Source: Trogon surrucura
Taxonomy: Eukaryota > Chordata > Aves > Trogoniformes > Trogonidae
Assembly: GCA_020746105.1 (NCBI GenBank)
Contig: CM036617.1
Span: 17,544,037 to 17,608,036 of the forward strand
Length of the DNA stretch: 64,000 bases
Direction of reading: 5' to 3'
Of this stretch, positions 12,700 to 24,299 are shown in pieces. Positions within the stretch are counted from its first letter, which is position 1; each line of letters begins with the position of its first letter. The notes under the pieces were generated by a model that did not search any database, was not told the origin of the DNA, and worked only from the letters and a program-made list of their open reading frames with translations. Position numbers and translations under genes: made by a program.

Positions 12700-15600
12700 G
12701 AATGATAGTTTAAAGGATGCTGTTTAGGGGTCTTTTGAATTGTAATCTTTATTCTAAATCTTTCTTTGCCCCAGAACAGCTGGAAGCTTTGGGACAGTTC
12801 AGTAAACCTTTCTGGCATAAATTCCCAATGTTTATTGCTTTGTTTTCCAAAGATTCTTTCTAAGAGGAGACACAAATTGCTTTTCTGTGAATGCTGGCTT
12901 TGTTGTTAATTTAATCATCAATAAAAGGCTTTCCATGTTGCTGTTTTATTGGTTTAGAGTTTTATTATATTCTATATAAGTTACAATGTTTCATTAAGGC
13001 TCTTCAAACAAATGATATTAAAAATCACTTCATAAAATGAAATGCTTTTCCTTTGTTATTTAGCAATATATGTCTAGGATAAGGAACACCTAGTTATTAA
13101 CAGAGCGTGAAATTATCAATCAGTTTCAGTTGACCAGCTAATTGGAGGAAACATCTGGTCTGTGATCTGCATGTCTCTCAGATGACTGCGAAAGCCAAGA
13201 AAAAGTGCTTGGAAGACAAGCAGTCTTCCAAGTCCAGTACAGTCCAAAGTGATTTGTTTTGTTCCTTTGAAAATGGTATCAGCATGGTCTATTAGATTTT
13301 CTCAGAAGTGGTTATATTCAGGTTGCCAGAGGTATTTGAGGAAGCTCAAGGCTTATTCATATTTGGAAGCCCAGCAGATTAGATTCTGATTCTCCCATCA
13401 AAAGTAGTCTATCAAAATGCCATTGTTTTCATTAAGAATAAAAGTTAGTCCCCATTCTGAATCCTGTAAAGTTGTGGAAATAATGGAGGAGGTAAGTCAT
13501 TCTGTTTGTAGTTGTTCTATTCAACTTAGACCGGTTTCAACAAGTATTTCCTTGAGCATTTGCTGTTATATTCCAGTGACGCCAGTGCTAAGGAAAATTA
13601 TAAATTCTGAGAGTGCTGAGGTCTCTTCAAATTCATGGCTTTTTTCATGTAGTTGCCTGTATTTTTATGGGGTTTGATGTGATGGTTCAAGAAATACTTC
13701 TAGATATTTTTATGTTTTCCTGAGATTTTTAGAGGAATTTACGATTTTAAACACTGCAGTGAAGAGAACGGACAATATCTGGAAAAGCCATCTAGCCTGA
13801 CAAACTGGATGCCTTTCTTCACCAATTTGGCAATGACTCTGCTGGTTAACATCCCTCTCCATATATTGGAGATCACTTGACTTAGTGTCCTGAGTAGTGA
13901 ACATTTATTTGCAAAAGTTATGTTATTTTAGTACTTCAGTGTCACAAGATTTTGCCAAGTGAATATGTAAATTTTAGAACAGGGAAATGTAAAAGACATT
14001 TTCGTCTCTTTTTCTGTGTTTTACACTAGGTGTTTTAGGATATGAGTCTTTTGTATCTGTTCATCTAATTTGCAGGTTCCTTTAGAAAAAAAAATCCTTA
14101 TACGTTACAGCAACATGTGCATATAGATATATACATACTCTATATATGACACTTAAATTTCCCAGTTGTTGGTTCTTATGCAAGTTTGATGATTTTAGTG
14201 AATGCACTGTAAATACGTTGGGGGGAAATAGGGACTCTTAAGGTTAATAGAGACTGTATGCAAGGTGTGTTCCTTTTGTTTACACTAGCAAAGATCTACG
14301 TGTTTCTGGGAATGTTTACACAGATGGAACTGGTCAGAAGTGAATTTTCTCTAGCCTTAAGCCATTTACTGGCTGCCAGGTAGATGTGCTAGGACTGGTG
14401 TGGAGAGCTGTGGGATCATATGTCCCTTTGCCCCCACCATTTCTGGGCACTGGAGGCAATAATCTGTGGCCTGATACAGACTGCAAAGATAGGAAAGAAG
14501 GAAGAAAGAAGTATCACCATGGTGTTCCCCTTTCAGATACACAACCTTACCCCATGTGAAGCTATTCTCCACACCAGAAGAGTAATGGAGATTAAAGGAT
14601 TATCCCTAATGTTCCCATTTTGTAGCAAAGCCAGGACTAAGGGGCCTTTGGAAAGCGAGAGCCCTTGGCTGTTGTTTGTGACGGGAGATTGCCATGCTAG
14701 GAAGGATGATGTTATTGCCAATGGTGGGCACTGCTGGCCTGACTTTGAGATGTGCAACACTTGGGATCTGCCTGTGGCATCACAGGATGAAGCTACATTC
14801 CTCCTGTACTTTCCGGACCTTTAGTCCTGAGTGTCATGCAAGAAACATTCTCCTCACAGCAAGATGGGGCCAGAGTAGGGCAATCTCATCACCTCTTTCA
14901 TATATAGTTACACACTTTTCCTTACTTTCAATTCATTATGTTTAGTACATATCCATGTGACATACTCCAGGACACATCCACTGGACACACAGGTTTTCTG
15001 CTGCTTTGAAAGGCCCTGGCTTCTGGATAGTCTCTGCTTGGACCCTGTAACACAGCTACATAGCAGTAGAAGTTTCTTTCTCTGGAAAAGTTGGCTTTTG
15101 ACCAAGGAAAACTGATGGAGTAATCTTAGGCTTTCCTGGTGAGAAATGTAGCATACCTGTCACTGTGGCCCTGCCCAAGTACCCACTCTCACCTGCAGCA
15201 GCTGAGCGAATTGGCAGTACTGCTGTCTTTAATTGAACTATTCATGAGCTAAAAGTAATTCAGGGTCATGAAAAATGTATGTAAAACTTGCATTTTCACA
15301 GCAGAAAAATAATGCAAATATATTTTGTTTTCTAAACAATTACTTGTGTTCTAGAATAACAGGCAATTTGTACAGCTTTTGTTGTGTGATTGTGGTATGT
15401 GATTTGACTATATATTATTTGACAATAATTTGAACAAGTGATGTTTTGAATTAGTAAGCATTGCTTTAAAAGAGCAAGCAATATATTTAAAACTGTAATA
15501 TCTTATATTTTCATTTTATTGACTGATAAAGATCAACAGTATTTTTTAGACCATTATGAAGTGATGTTTGTGTGTTCTGACTGTCTACAAGCAATTTCAA

Positions 15601-18067
15601 CTATCAGAGTGCTCTACTATCCCACATGCCGAGTTTCATGTAATTTACCAGTATATATCGTGATTTTTGTAGAATGGGTATAAAAGCTTAACCTTATGTT
15701 TTGTTAGCATCACGGTGGTTGTACACTGAGGATTTGTCATGCTTGACAAATCAAATAATAGGTTCTCATGTGCTAGGACCAGTGCCCACCAGTACATTCC
15801 AAATTAAGCCACAAGCGGCACACTTAATCATATTGATTAGACGTGTAGTTAGAGATATAGAGGAATAAATTCAAGTTGAGTAAAACTCACAGAAAAGAAA
15901 ATGAACCAAAGAAGGGCAGTGCTGAACTGCAAACATCATCCCTGGTAGCTGCCTCTGCCAGGCTTTGATCCTTGTGCTCACAGAAGAGGCCGGGGGAGGG
16001 CGTATGGTGGAGCCGCTTGTCTGCTGGTGTCTCGGCCAGCACTGCCCAGCTCCATGCTGATGGGCCCTAAGCGTGCAGTGGCTGTGGCTGCTGAGGGTTC
16101 CTAATGCTGTGCTGGACTCAGTGCTAAGCACTGCTAGAAATTAGGAGAATTATTCTTTAAATCATACAGGACCTTTCTAGAAGGCACTTGTCATACGCTA
16201 TTAAAGATTGCATCTCCTAGTGCTCCATGGACTAAAAATTGTAATTTAAACCTTTAAAATATACATCACAGTGTTTGAAGACTATAAACTTAACAAGCTT
16301 GTACTATGCTGGGTTGACTGACAAGATAATATATATTTAAATAAAAAATGACAGTGGGGCTCTACCAGATTTCCCTGGAATTCAAGCAACAATTAAACAT
16401 TACTCAGTCTTCTTTGTACCACAAATTAATGAAGAGATAGAACAATCAGTGAGGAAGCTTACAGACAGAAAATACCATTTATGTAAATTGATCATTAATA
16501 GGAAGTCAATATTTACCACATTGTAAATACAGTCTTTTATTTTTTAAAAAAATCAAAACCAGGGCCATGGTACGTGTCATTTCTCTACAGTGATGACTAC
16601 TGTAGCTGCAAACAGTTATCAAATAAATATACTGCCAAATGCTATTAGTACTTGTGCTTGCCATAGAAATTAGAAAAGCTTACATACAATTCTTAAATGA
16701 GGGCAGCATAAGTAGCTCTGGGCAATAATTCAGACTGTCCGATCATGTCAGTTTTACAAGAGGACTGTGACTAACAATAGCTCTCTAGCACCAGGAATAG
16801 TGAGAGCAGTTTGGGACGGGATGTTGGATGTGGAAATTCAGGTTATGGGTTATCTCAGTGCTGCTACCTCAGGTGGAAGCTTTTTGCTTTTTGTAGCGTT
16901 AAATGTAGATGGAAGGCCCTGTTGGAGGCAGATAGCCTGGGCCGCATCAGGGAGGTCTGTATAATTTTTAAGAATAAAGAGCTGAATATGCATATGAGTG
17001 TCTCTTGGATATAGTGTTATAATTGCAAGGGCTCGGACCTCGTGGACTTTTTGAAAGGAATCCGCTTCTTCAAGATGCTGCGTTAGATTTGCAACGTGAG
17101 GTAAAGGCCATGTATAGCAATGTTAACCTGCAGAGGTGGCAGTAAGTGTGGTATTGCCACTGAATAACACCAGGAATTCATTGTTCAAGAAAAGTCGTGC
17201 CTCGAAATTAAAATTAATGTTGGATTTACAAAGCATGAAATTAGCTGAAGTGAATACAAAAACCTAACTGACAGTATTTAAGAAAAAAAAATAAAATCAT
17301 GTGTTCCCATCAATATACAGTACCAGGGACAAAATCTCACTGTCATAAAATATAACAAAACTTTTCTATTCAATTCCAAGGTGGAACTGTTTGACAGATT
17401 GTTTCCTCAGTTCCCTAAAACACATGGTGGACTTGACAAAGGATAATTTAAATAAATCACTGTCTAAACCTAAATTGATTATAGTTTTGGAGTGATAACC
17501 CCATATTAAAGGTTGTACTGCCAGATTCAGACTCATATAATATTGTTATAGCCAAGTAATAATGCTGAAATACCCATCATGTTTCTATTCAGGCAACATT
17601 CAAAGTAATTAACAGAAAGATTCATTAAAATTAACATTATAATTAATATTAAATGTTTTATGATATCAAATTTCCTAGCACTTGCCTTGACTGGAGGTGA
17701 CTTCTTTTTGGAGATAGAATAAACTGAACAATCTTGAGGTTTCCAAGTCTCTAAACAGTGGGGTTTTCTCGCTTAAGATAATGGATGGAAATGTTTTTTT
17801 TACGCGTATCTAAGAGAGAGTTTAATTTTCAGTCCTTATATTTAACACCTGGAGTATATTCTTAAATGGAGAAATATGTGTTCTGTCTTGTGTGAAGATT
17901 ATTTTAATTAATACAAGTATTGTTTAAACCAGTTGGAATCAGAATGTGATCTGTGAATTCAGAGTTACGTTGAACTGGAATAAGAAGTGTATGCATGTTT
18001 CAGAATGAACAAATTTACATTTTATACAGTTAGCTTTGAGATAGTTTTTAAAGTAGCATAATGCATA
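12700..18067. other. Unique AT-rich stretch, no gene recognised
   Basis: Over 5.3 kb of mostly AT-rich sequence. A small GC-richer patch lies at about 15930-16110. A 134-codon open frame at 14420-14824 (+) has no family resemblance, and its length is not surprising by chance. The part 15240-15560 has closely spaced homeobox/POU-like words, including the octamer ATGCAAAT near 15311, and could be conserved noncoding DNA, but nothing here proves it. Confidence 0.45.
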
Positions 18068-18270
18068 CAGTTGCAAGAAAACGTATGTGAACTTTTTAGA
18101 ATTTCGTGGTGTCCTGCACTAATTTATCATAAAATGTGATCTAAATATCATATAAGTCAAGAGTATTGACAAGTAGAATGTGCCTAAAATAATAACACAA
18201 AAACAATTCTGATCCTCCATGTCTCATTCAACATTCAAAATGCTAGTGAAAAAAGTAAGTGAACCCTTGG
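18068..18270. repeat. Left inverted end of the Tc1 element (IR/DR)
   Basis: The outer transposase-binding-like repeat (GTATGTGAAC) sits about 15 bp from the tip. The inner one (AAGTAAGTGAACCC) starts at 18253. In Tc1 elements of this type both are bound by the transposase N-terminal domain. The stop of the transposase frame (18273-18275) abuts the inner repeat. Confidence 0.9.
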
Positions 18271-18272
18271 AA

Positions 18273-19793
18273 TCAATGACTGGTTGACTCTCCCTTGGCA
18301 GCAATAACCTCAACCAGGCTCTTCCTGTAGCTGTGAATGAGAGCTGCACATCGCTCAGGAGGGATTTTGGCCCATTCTTCCCAGCAGAACTACTTTAGAT
18401 GTCGTATTCTTTGGACGTCTCGTGTGTATGGCTCTCTTCAAGACATCCCATAGCATCTCTATTGGGTTGAGGTCTGAGCTCTGACTTGGCCACTCCAAAA
18501 GGTGAATTTTGTTTTTCTGAAGCCCTTCTGTTGTGGATTTGCTCTGGTGTTTTGGATCATTGTTCTGTTGCATCACCCAATGTCCACAAAGTTTCAGCTG
18601 ATGTACAGACACTCTCACATTACCCTGAAGAACTTTTTTATATGCTTGGGAATTCATCTTCCTCTCAATGACTGCAAGCTGGCCATAGAATCATAGAATC
18701 ATAGAATGGCCTAGGCTGGAAGGGACCTTAGAGGTCATCTAATCCAACCTCCCTGTCATGGGCAGGGACGCCTCTCAACTAGATCAGGCTACTCAAGGTT
18801 CTGTCCAACTTGGCCTTGAACATCTCCAGGGAGGAGGCAGCCACAATGTCTCTGGGCAATTTATTCCAAAGTCTTGCCACCCTCATACTGAAGAATTTCT
18901 TCCTAAGATCTAATCTAAATCTATTCTCCTTCAACTTACACCCATTTCCCCTTGTCCTATCAGTCGATGCTCTTGTAAAAAGTCCCTCCCCAGCCTTCCT
19001 GTAGGATCCCTTCAGGTACTGGAAGGCAGCTATTAGCTCCCCCCGAAGTCTTCTCTTTTCAAGACTGAACAATCCCAGCTCTCGCAGCCTGTCTTCATAG
19101 CAGAGGTGCTCTAGCCCCTGGATCATCTCTGTGGCCCTCCTCTGAACTTGTTCAACAGATCTATGTCCCTCTTATGGTGGGGCCATGCCCTGATGCAGCA
19201 AAGCAGGCCCAAATTATAATGTTTCATCCACCATACTTTATGGCTGGGATGATGTTTTGATGGTGATACGGAGAGCCCTTTTTACACCAAATGTAATGCT
19301 GCGTGTTCTTTCCAAATAGTTCAATCTTTGTTTCATCAGTCCACAAAACATTCTGCCAATGCCACCGTGCAGTGTCAATGTGCTCTTTTGCAAACTTCAC
19401 GCATGCAGCAATACTCTTTACAGTAAGCAGAGGCTTCCTTTGTGATGTCCTGCCATAGACACCCTGCTTGTTCAGTGTTTTATGTACCGTAGACTCATGA
19501 ACGCAGATGTTAGCCAGTTCCAATGATGCCTTCAACTCTTTGGCTGTCACTCAAGGTTGTTTCTTTACCTCACTGATGAGTCTTCATTGTCCTCTTGGTG
19601 TCATTTTGCCTGGATGCCCACTTCTTCATCGAGTAGCCACAGTCCTAAAGAGTTTCCATTTGTAGCTTGTTTGCTTAACCATAGACTGGTGAATTTCTGA
19701 GGTCTTTGAAATCAATTTGTAACCCTTTACAGCTTTATGTAAATCAATATTTCTTGATTGTGGATCCTCTGAAAGTTCTTTTTGGAGAGGCAT
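18273..19793 (-). pseudogene. Tc1 transposase pseudogene (DD34E), split by CR1
   Basis: Cut-and-paste transposase of the Tc1 group. The ATG is at 19793 and the start of the protein reads MPLQKELSEDPQSRNIDLHK, followed by the helix-turn-helix region. The catalytic core shows VLWTDETKIELFG (first Asp), QQNNDPKHQSK and LNPIEMLW (Glu). The spacing from the second site to Glu is 34 residues, as in DD34E enzymes. The second catalytic Asp is Asn here (AAC codon near 18570), which should abolish activity. There are several TGA stops. Three lie in the N-terminal third where family members have Arg (CGA to TGA), and one follows KYGG. There is also a frame change near 18390, after which EEWAKIPPERCAALIHS continues to the normal end. 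A CR1 lies between GHGQ and LAVIERKMNS. Without it the gene is about 340 codons, the usual length. Confidence 0.93.
18681..19186 (-). mobile_element. CR1 LINE inserted in the Tc1 transposase
   Basis: A 494-bp 5'-truncated CR1 (18687-19180). The bases GGCCAT appear on both sides (18681-18686 and 19181-19186) as a short target duplication. The 3' tail has three ATTCTATG units. The ORF2 C-terminus is open at 18779-19126: [58 protein letters not shown]. It is nearly the same as the CR1 at 43943-44360, so both come from one subfamily. The insertion postdates the Tc1 element. A duplication this clean is unusual for CR1 but fits a young copy. Confidence 0.94.
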
Positions 19794-19952
19794 GGCTCAC
19801 ATAAAGATACATCTTGTGCAGAGCATACTCAAAAAGTTTGAGTGGTTTTCATCAAGTCAGCGTAGCTCTAGTCCACGCCTCCAAACTCATTTTCTTAACA
19901 AGACTCCAAGTATGCTAACACCTGACTCTGATTAGCTTTTTTGAGGTCAGCT

Positions 19953-20161
19953 CAAGGGTTCACTTACTTTTTCTACTAGAATGTTGAATGAGTGTATTCA
20001 TTAAAAACATAGAGGATCAGAATTGTTTTTGTGTTACTGTTTTAGGCACATTCTATTTGTCAATGGTCTTGACTTAAATGACATTTAGATCACATTTTAT
20101 GACAAATTAATGCAGAACATCATGAAATTCCGAAAGGTTCACATACTTTTACTTGCAACTG
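19953..20161. repeat. Right inverted end of the Tc1 element (IR/DR)
   Basis: The inner repeat (GGGTTCACTTACTT, 19955-19968) and the outer repeat (GTTCACATACTTTTACTTGC) mirror the left end. A TA duplication follows at 20162-20163. Confidence 0.9.
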
Positions 20162-20163
20162 TA

Positions 20164-23100
20164 CATAATTAATATGTGCTGATCATAGTAATTTTGTTGG
20201 TTTTTGGTTGTGGTTTGTTTTTTTTTTTTTGTGCTGGGTGTTCTAGAAAAGGGAGGTATTTTTCCAGATATTTTATTTTTTGACAAGAGGCTTTTGGAAC
20301 AAAATGCATATATTTTTTTTAAGATTTCTGTGATTGTTTTGAAAAATGAACACAATTAAAATCTTCAACTAAAATTGCTGATTTTTACTATTAAAGTTAC
20401 TTTGTCTTTTGAAATTTCTGTTATATATGCTCTGTAGAGAGATGATCTCACATACCTGGGCACATTATTCAACAATACACCTAGGCTTTTCAGTGTCTCT
20501 TGTCCTCCTCTGTTTGAATAGATGTGATGGTGTATTGTTTTGTGTTAGGAAACCAACATTATTAGTTACAGCAACTCTAATGGTAGTATGAAAAATGGAA
20601 TATTATCTCCTAGAAAGAACATAATATAAAAGTAAAACTACTAGGCTGTAGTTTTGGAAGGATGTGACTTTTGTGTCTACTGTTGATTTGATTTAATGTA
20701 ATTAAGACCAAATTAAATGGTCTCTGATGCAATGTACATGAGCAAGAACTCAATATTTTGGCTTCACAGTTCTTCATCAGCAATAGCTTGCTTTGCAGTT
20801 GAAAGCATTATGAAATCCTTTTAATACCCGACATGCTCCCTGGCCTCCTTGTAGCAGCCACTTACAATGTAGATGCAGGCGCCAGCCCCAAGCCTTGCTG
20901 GGGTGGGCTGTCTGGCTGCGGTGTGATCCAGAAATGTAGTTTCCCAGTTGAAGTCCTAAAATATCCTGATGTGCCGTCTTGGCACGTCACCTCCGATCCT
21001 CATCAGGCCGTACTGCTTTTCATTGCCAAACATAGACATGAAGGACAAGCTTCTGCACTGCTTTGCACAAGGTGGGTATAAAGCACTGTCAGAGCCACAT
21101 CAGTGGCATGCAGCTCTTTCTAAATATCATTCTGGGAGTGGCGTGTTGGCCAAACATGAGTGGCTGTAGGAGGTGCAAGGCAGGGGAGTATCAGCTTGAG
21201 TTTCTGGTTTGGAGACAGTACGATGAGAGCTCGGGTTCTTACTGTTTTGACAGGGAAATCCTGCACTGGTGCTGGTGTCTGATTAACCTCAGATGTGATT
21301 CCAATAGTTAGGTAATAATTTCTAGGATGCTTAGTTATCTTTAATGCAATAGTAGCTACATGCCATCAACACTTGCTTTGCATGCAGCAGGCAGGACTGT
21401 GTTAGGGGCAGAGGTTTGGGCTGAGAGAACTGGTGCCTGGAATTTTTTTGCTAGATCCCGATAGATACTTGAGAGCTAAAGGATTAATCCTTAGAAATCA
21501 AGCCTATGTGGCATCAAGCTAGAAGAACTATCCTTTTTATATTGAGATTTCTGTTTCACTTATACCATGTTTGAGACTATACCTAATATATCTTGGTTTG
21601 TATGTGCTTTGGAGTTTTGGTAGCATGGATACACTGTGTAAATTATTATCCTAAAAAAGCAGTAATGTATGTAAGAAGGTTTTACTTCTGCATAATCTGT
21701 CTGCGTTGTGTATTTTTCTCTTTGGACACTAAGGTACTGAAGCTATCATATAGATTTATGACTTATTTGCAGGACTTAGAGCAGCTCAACAAGTTTTTTT
21801 ATGTGCTCATTTGCCATCTATTTTAAGTGGAGTTAGTAGATACTTTTTATACCTGAGTCAGTGTATAAATCCCTGAATATTATTCATGCATAAATTCTGT
21901 TTTGAAAGTATAATATTTATCAATCATTCAACTTTTCAATCAGAAGTGTAATGCTAATATTGTGTTGATTTAGTATAAAAATATAGAATATTGAGTATAT
22001 GAAATACTGAATTTAAAATGCGAAGTATACAGAAAAGTAGATAGCTGAGAGCTGCTTATGTGGGTCATTAAAGAAGATTTAGACTGCGAAGTGTCATATT
22101 ATGAATATGTCACACTCTGATTTTCTAGTTCAGTTGTTCACTGCCAAAAAGTCAGTCCCATGGAAGCATGTCTTTTTAACAAGTCACAGATTGTGGTCGC
22201 TATGTGTACTTTATATTATTATTGTCTGTGCTTATAATTTGAAGGTGGCAACATCTAAGATATACTACGCTATGCACTATAGCAGCATGAGGAAGCCAGT
22301 CCCTGCCCAAGGAGAGTTGTAATCTAAGGCATGAGATCACTGATGGAGACATTAGGAGTCCAAAAGAGAAAGAATGAATCAGCAGTGTTCATATGGGCAG
22401 GTAACGATAAGGTAGCAGTAGTACCAAAATGCACAATATTTATGGATGCGACAGTCATATTGATATTAGAAAGGAAGAAAATAGCTATTTTAGCCTAAAT
22501 TTCAACTGCAGATGTTGAATATCAAGTATTTAAATTAATAGCTCGGGAGATGTGAGAATCTTTTACCATTCTCACTGATACTAATTGGTGTAGAGGACTG
22601 AAGGCACCTCTTACAATCAAGTCTAACTGTAAGAATTCACATTTGGAGGTGTTGGCCTTTATATCCTCCTCATTTTTAATGTGGCTTTTATTAGTTTATA
22701 TCCATCAATTTCTTTTAAAGGTTGTTTGTTTACTACAGTAGGAAGGCGGAGCAGGATGAATGAAACCATGGAGAGGAGACCTGTATATGCCCACAAACAG
22801 AAGTTAAACGGTTCAGTTGTGCCAGGAACGTGAATATGTAAACCCTACACAAAGATCTCCAATATACTCTGTAATTCTCTCCCTGTTTAAGAGTAAAAGT
22901 CTGGCTTCTAGGAACAACTCAAGAGCAGTTTCTGGTGCTTCTGATGTAGTAGTGTTCAGCACTTGATGCTTACAAGAATGAAAACTTGGAGACTGTTCAT
23001 TCTTCTGAATGATGCAGTGGGAATTGTCCTTTAGCACCTGTGGAGGAGGAAAATCAAGACAGACATAAGTATTCTCAGATATAAATCATTTTCAGTACTA

Positions 23101-24299
23101 TTAGCAAAGCTGCATCCTTCTCATTTCTCTGAGCCCCTTTCTGCCTCTCCACACAGCCTTCTTTCATGCATTTGTTAAATATTAATTAGATGGTAATGTA
23201 CTCTATTAAATTACAGGAAACATTCCTGTGATTTTATGCTTTGAGCTTTGCAAAATCAGTAAGGAAATACACTAAAACACTAATACAGATATAGTGTGGT
23301 TATAATAACTTCTGCCACGTATGTCTATACTGAATTTGTCTCACCATCATAAAACTTCTGGAAAACGGGCATTTTTGCACTAATGTGACAATAAACAATA
23401 GAGTCATAACACAGGGGAAGCACTTGTTCTTTCTGCCTTCTTACTTAGATAAATCACCTTTGGAGGGTGTAAAGTATCTCAGTAATTGAAAGATAAATGT
23501 AAACAGAATAAAATTATATAAATAACGTTTCAAGGTCAAGTATATGTTAGAACTAATGTAGCCACCTTATGCACCTCCCACATGCCTGCAGAGACTAAGA
23601 AGGGTGCTATATAACCATGCTGAATTTGTGAAAGGCAAAAAGTGGAAGGAGGCTCAAATTCACAGCAGTTTTTACCTTAGTTTTTGCAATCACTCTCCCA
23701 AAAAGAAGGTTTTGGTAAGTAGCTTTCTTTGGAACTTCTGGAAAAAACCAGCTAGAAAAACCTCATTTACAAAGGAGCATTAGAGCTTACATGTGTTGAT
23801 GCTGACTGCATGGTAGTGTTGCTCTGAAAGTTCCTTAGGTGGTTTCTTATGCTGTGGCTGCACTTTGTGCCAGCTGCAATGACTGTGTCTGGGTTGATGG
23901 ACCTAGAGAAGTTTCTTACTTCAGAGGCAGCCTGTATATCCCACCTGTGCCTCAAATTCATACTCCAACACAAACTTATTTGTGAAAATGCGTGCTTGCC
24001 TATGTCTTATTAAATTTATTTCTTTTTTAACCATAATTACAGATAGGTAGATAAAACCCACTCTAGATGAATAGTGAGAGACTGAATGGTGTAGTCACAC
24101 TAAGAATTTTATAAATTCCTTAGCACGTCTTTGCTAACAACAGCATATTGTAAGATAAATCAGCTAGCTCATATAGAACAAGACTTTGAAGACTTGGAAT
24201 TCAGTAGAGAATAGGAACAGATGCTCTTCCAGAGTGTCTTCTGTGCACCAAACTTTCTCATTCCTTAAGTCGTCTCAACCTCCTGTCTTGTCTGGATTA
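20164..24299. other. Unique AT-rich stretch with one weak exon candidate
   Basis: It begins with a T-rich stretch (about 20216-20231). There is no repeat family or gene that I recognise. A GC-richer patch lies at about 20830-21190. The only coding hint is the minus-strand candidate exon at 22813-23040, listed separately. Confidence 0.45.
22813..23040 (-). other. Weak candidate coding exon (unrecognised)
   Basis: On the minus strand a pyrimidine-rich tract ending TTTTCCTCCTCCACAG (about 23056-23041) looks like a splice acceptor. It is followed directly by about 75 open codons starting VLKDNSHCIIQKNEQ and ending at a TGA near 22813. The peptide is polar with a Leu-rich segment (LELFLEARLLLLNRERI). 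I do not recognise it. An open frame this short is common by chance, and no partner exon is visible, so this is only a candidate terminal exon of a host gene or noncoding transcript. Confidence 0.15.

Larger units (their letters stand above)
18068..20161 (-). mobile_element. Tc1-type DNA transposon, interrupted by a CR1
   Basis: A Tc1/mariner-superfamily element. It has inverted ends starting CAGTTGCAAG (18068) and ending CTTGCAACTG (20161), and a TA target duplication on each side (18066-18067 and 20162-20163). With the CR1 insert removed it is about 1.6 kb, the normal Tc1 size. Each end is about 200 bp long and holds two copies of a GTATGTGAAC/GTAAGTGAACCC word, one outer and one inner. This is the IR/DR layout known from Sleeping Beauty-like Tc1 elements. 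The transposase gene is on the minus strand and is broken. The two outer arms differ at roughly 18 of 155 positions that I aligned by eye, so the insertion is not recent. Tc1 elements are scarce in birds. Confidence 0.96.

Noticed and set aside
14420-14824. 134-codon open frame as a host gene
   Set aside because: It has no recognisable domain, no splice context and overlapping frames on the other strand. Several frames of this length are expected by chance in 64 kb.
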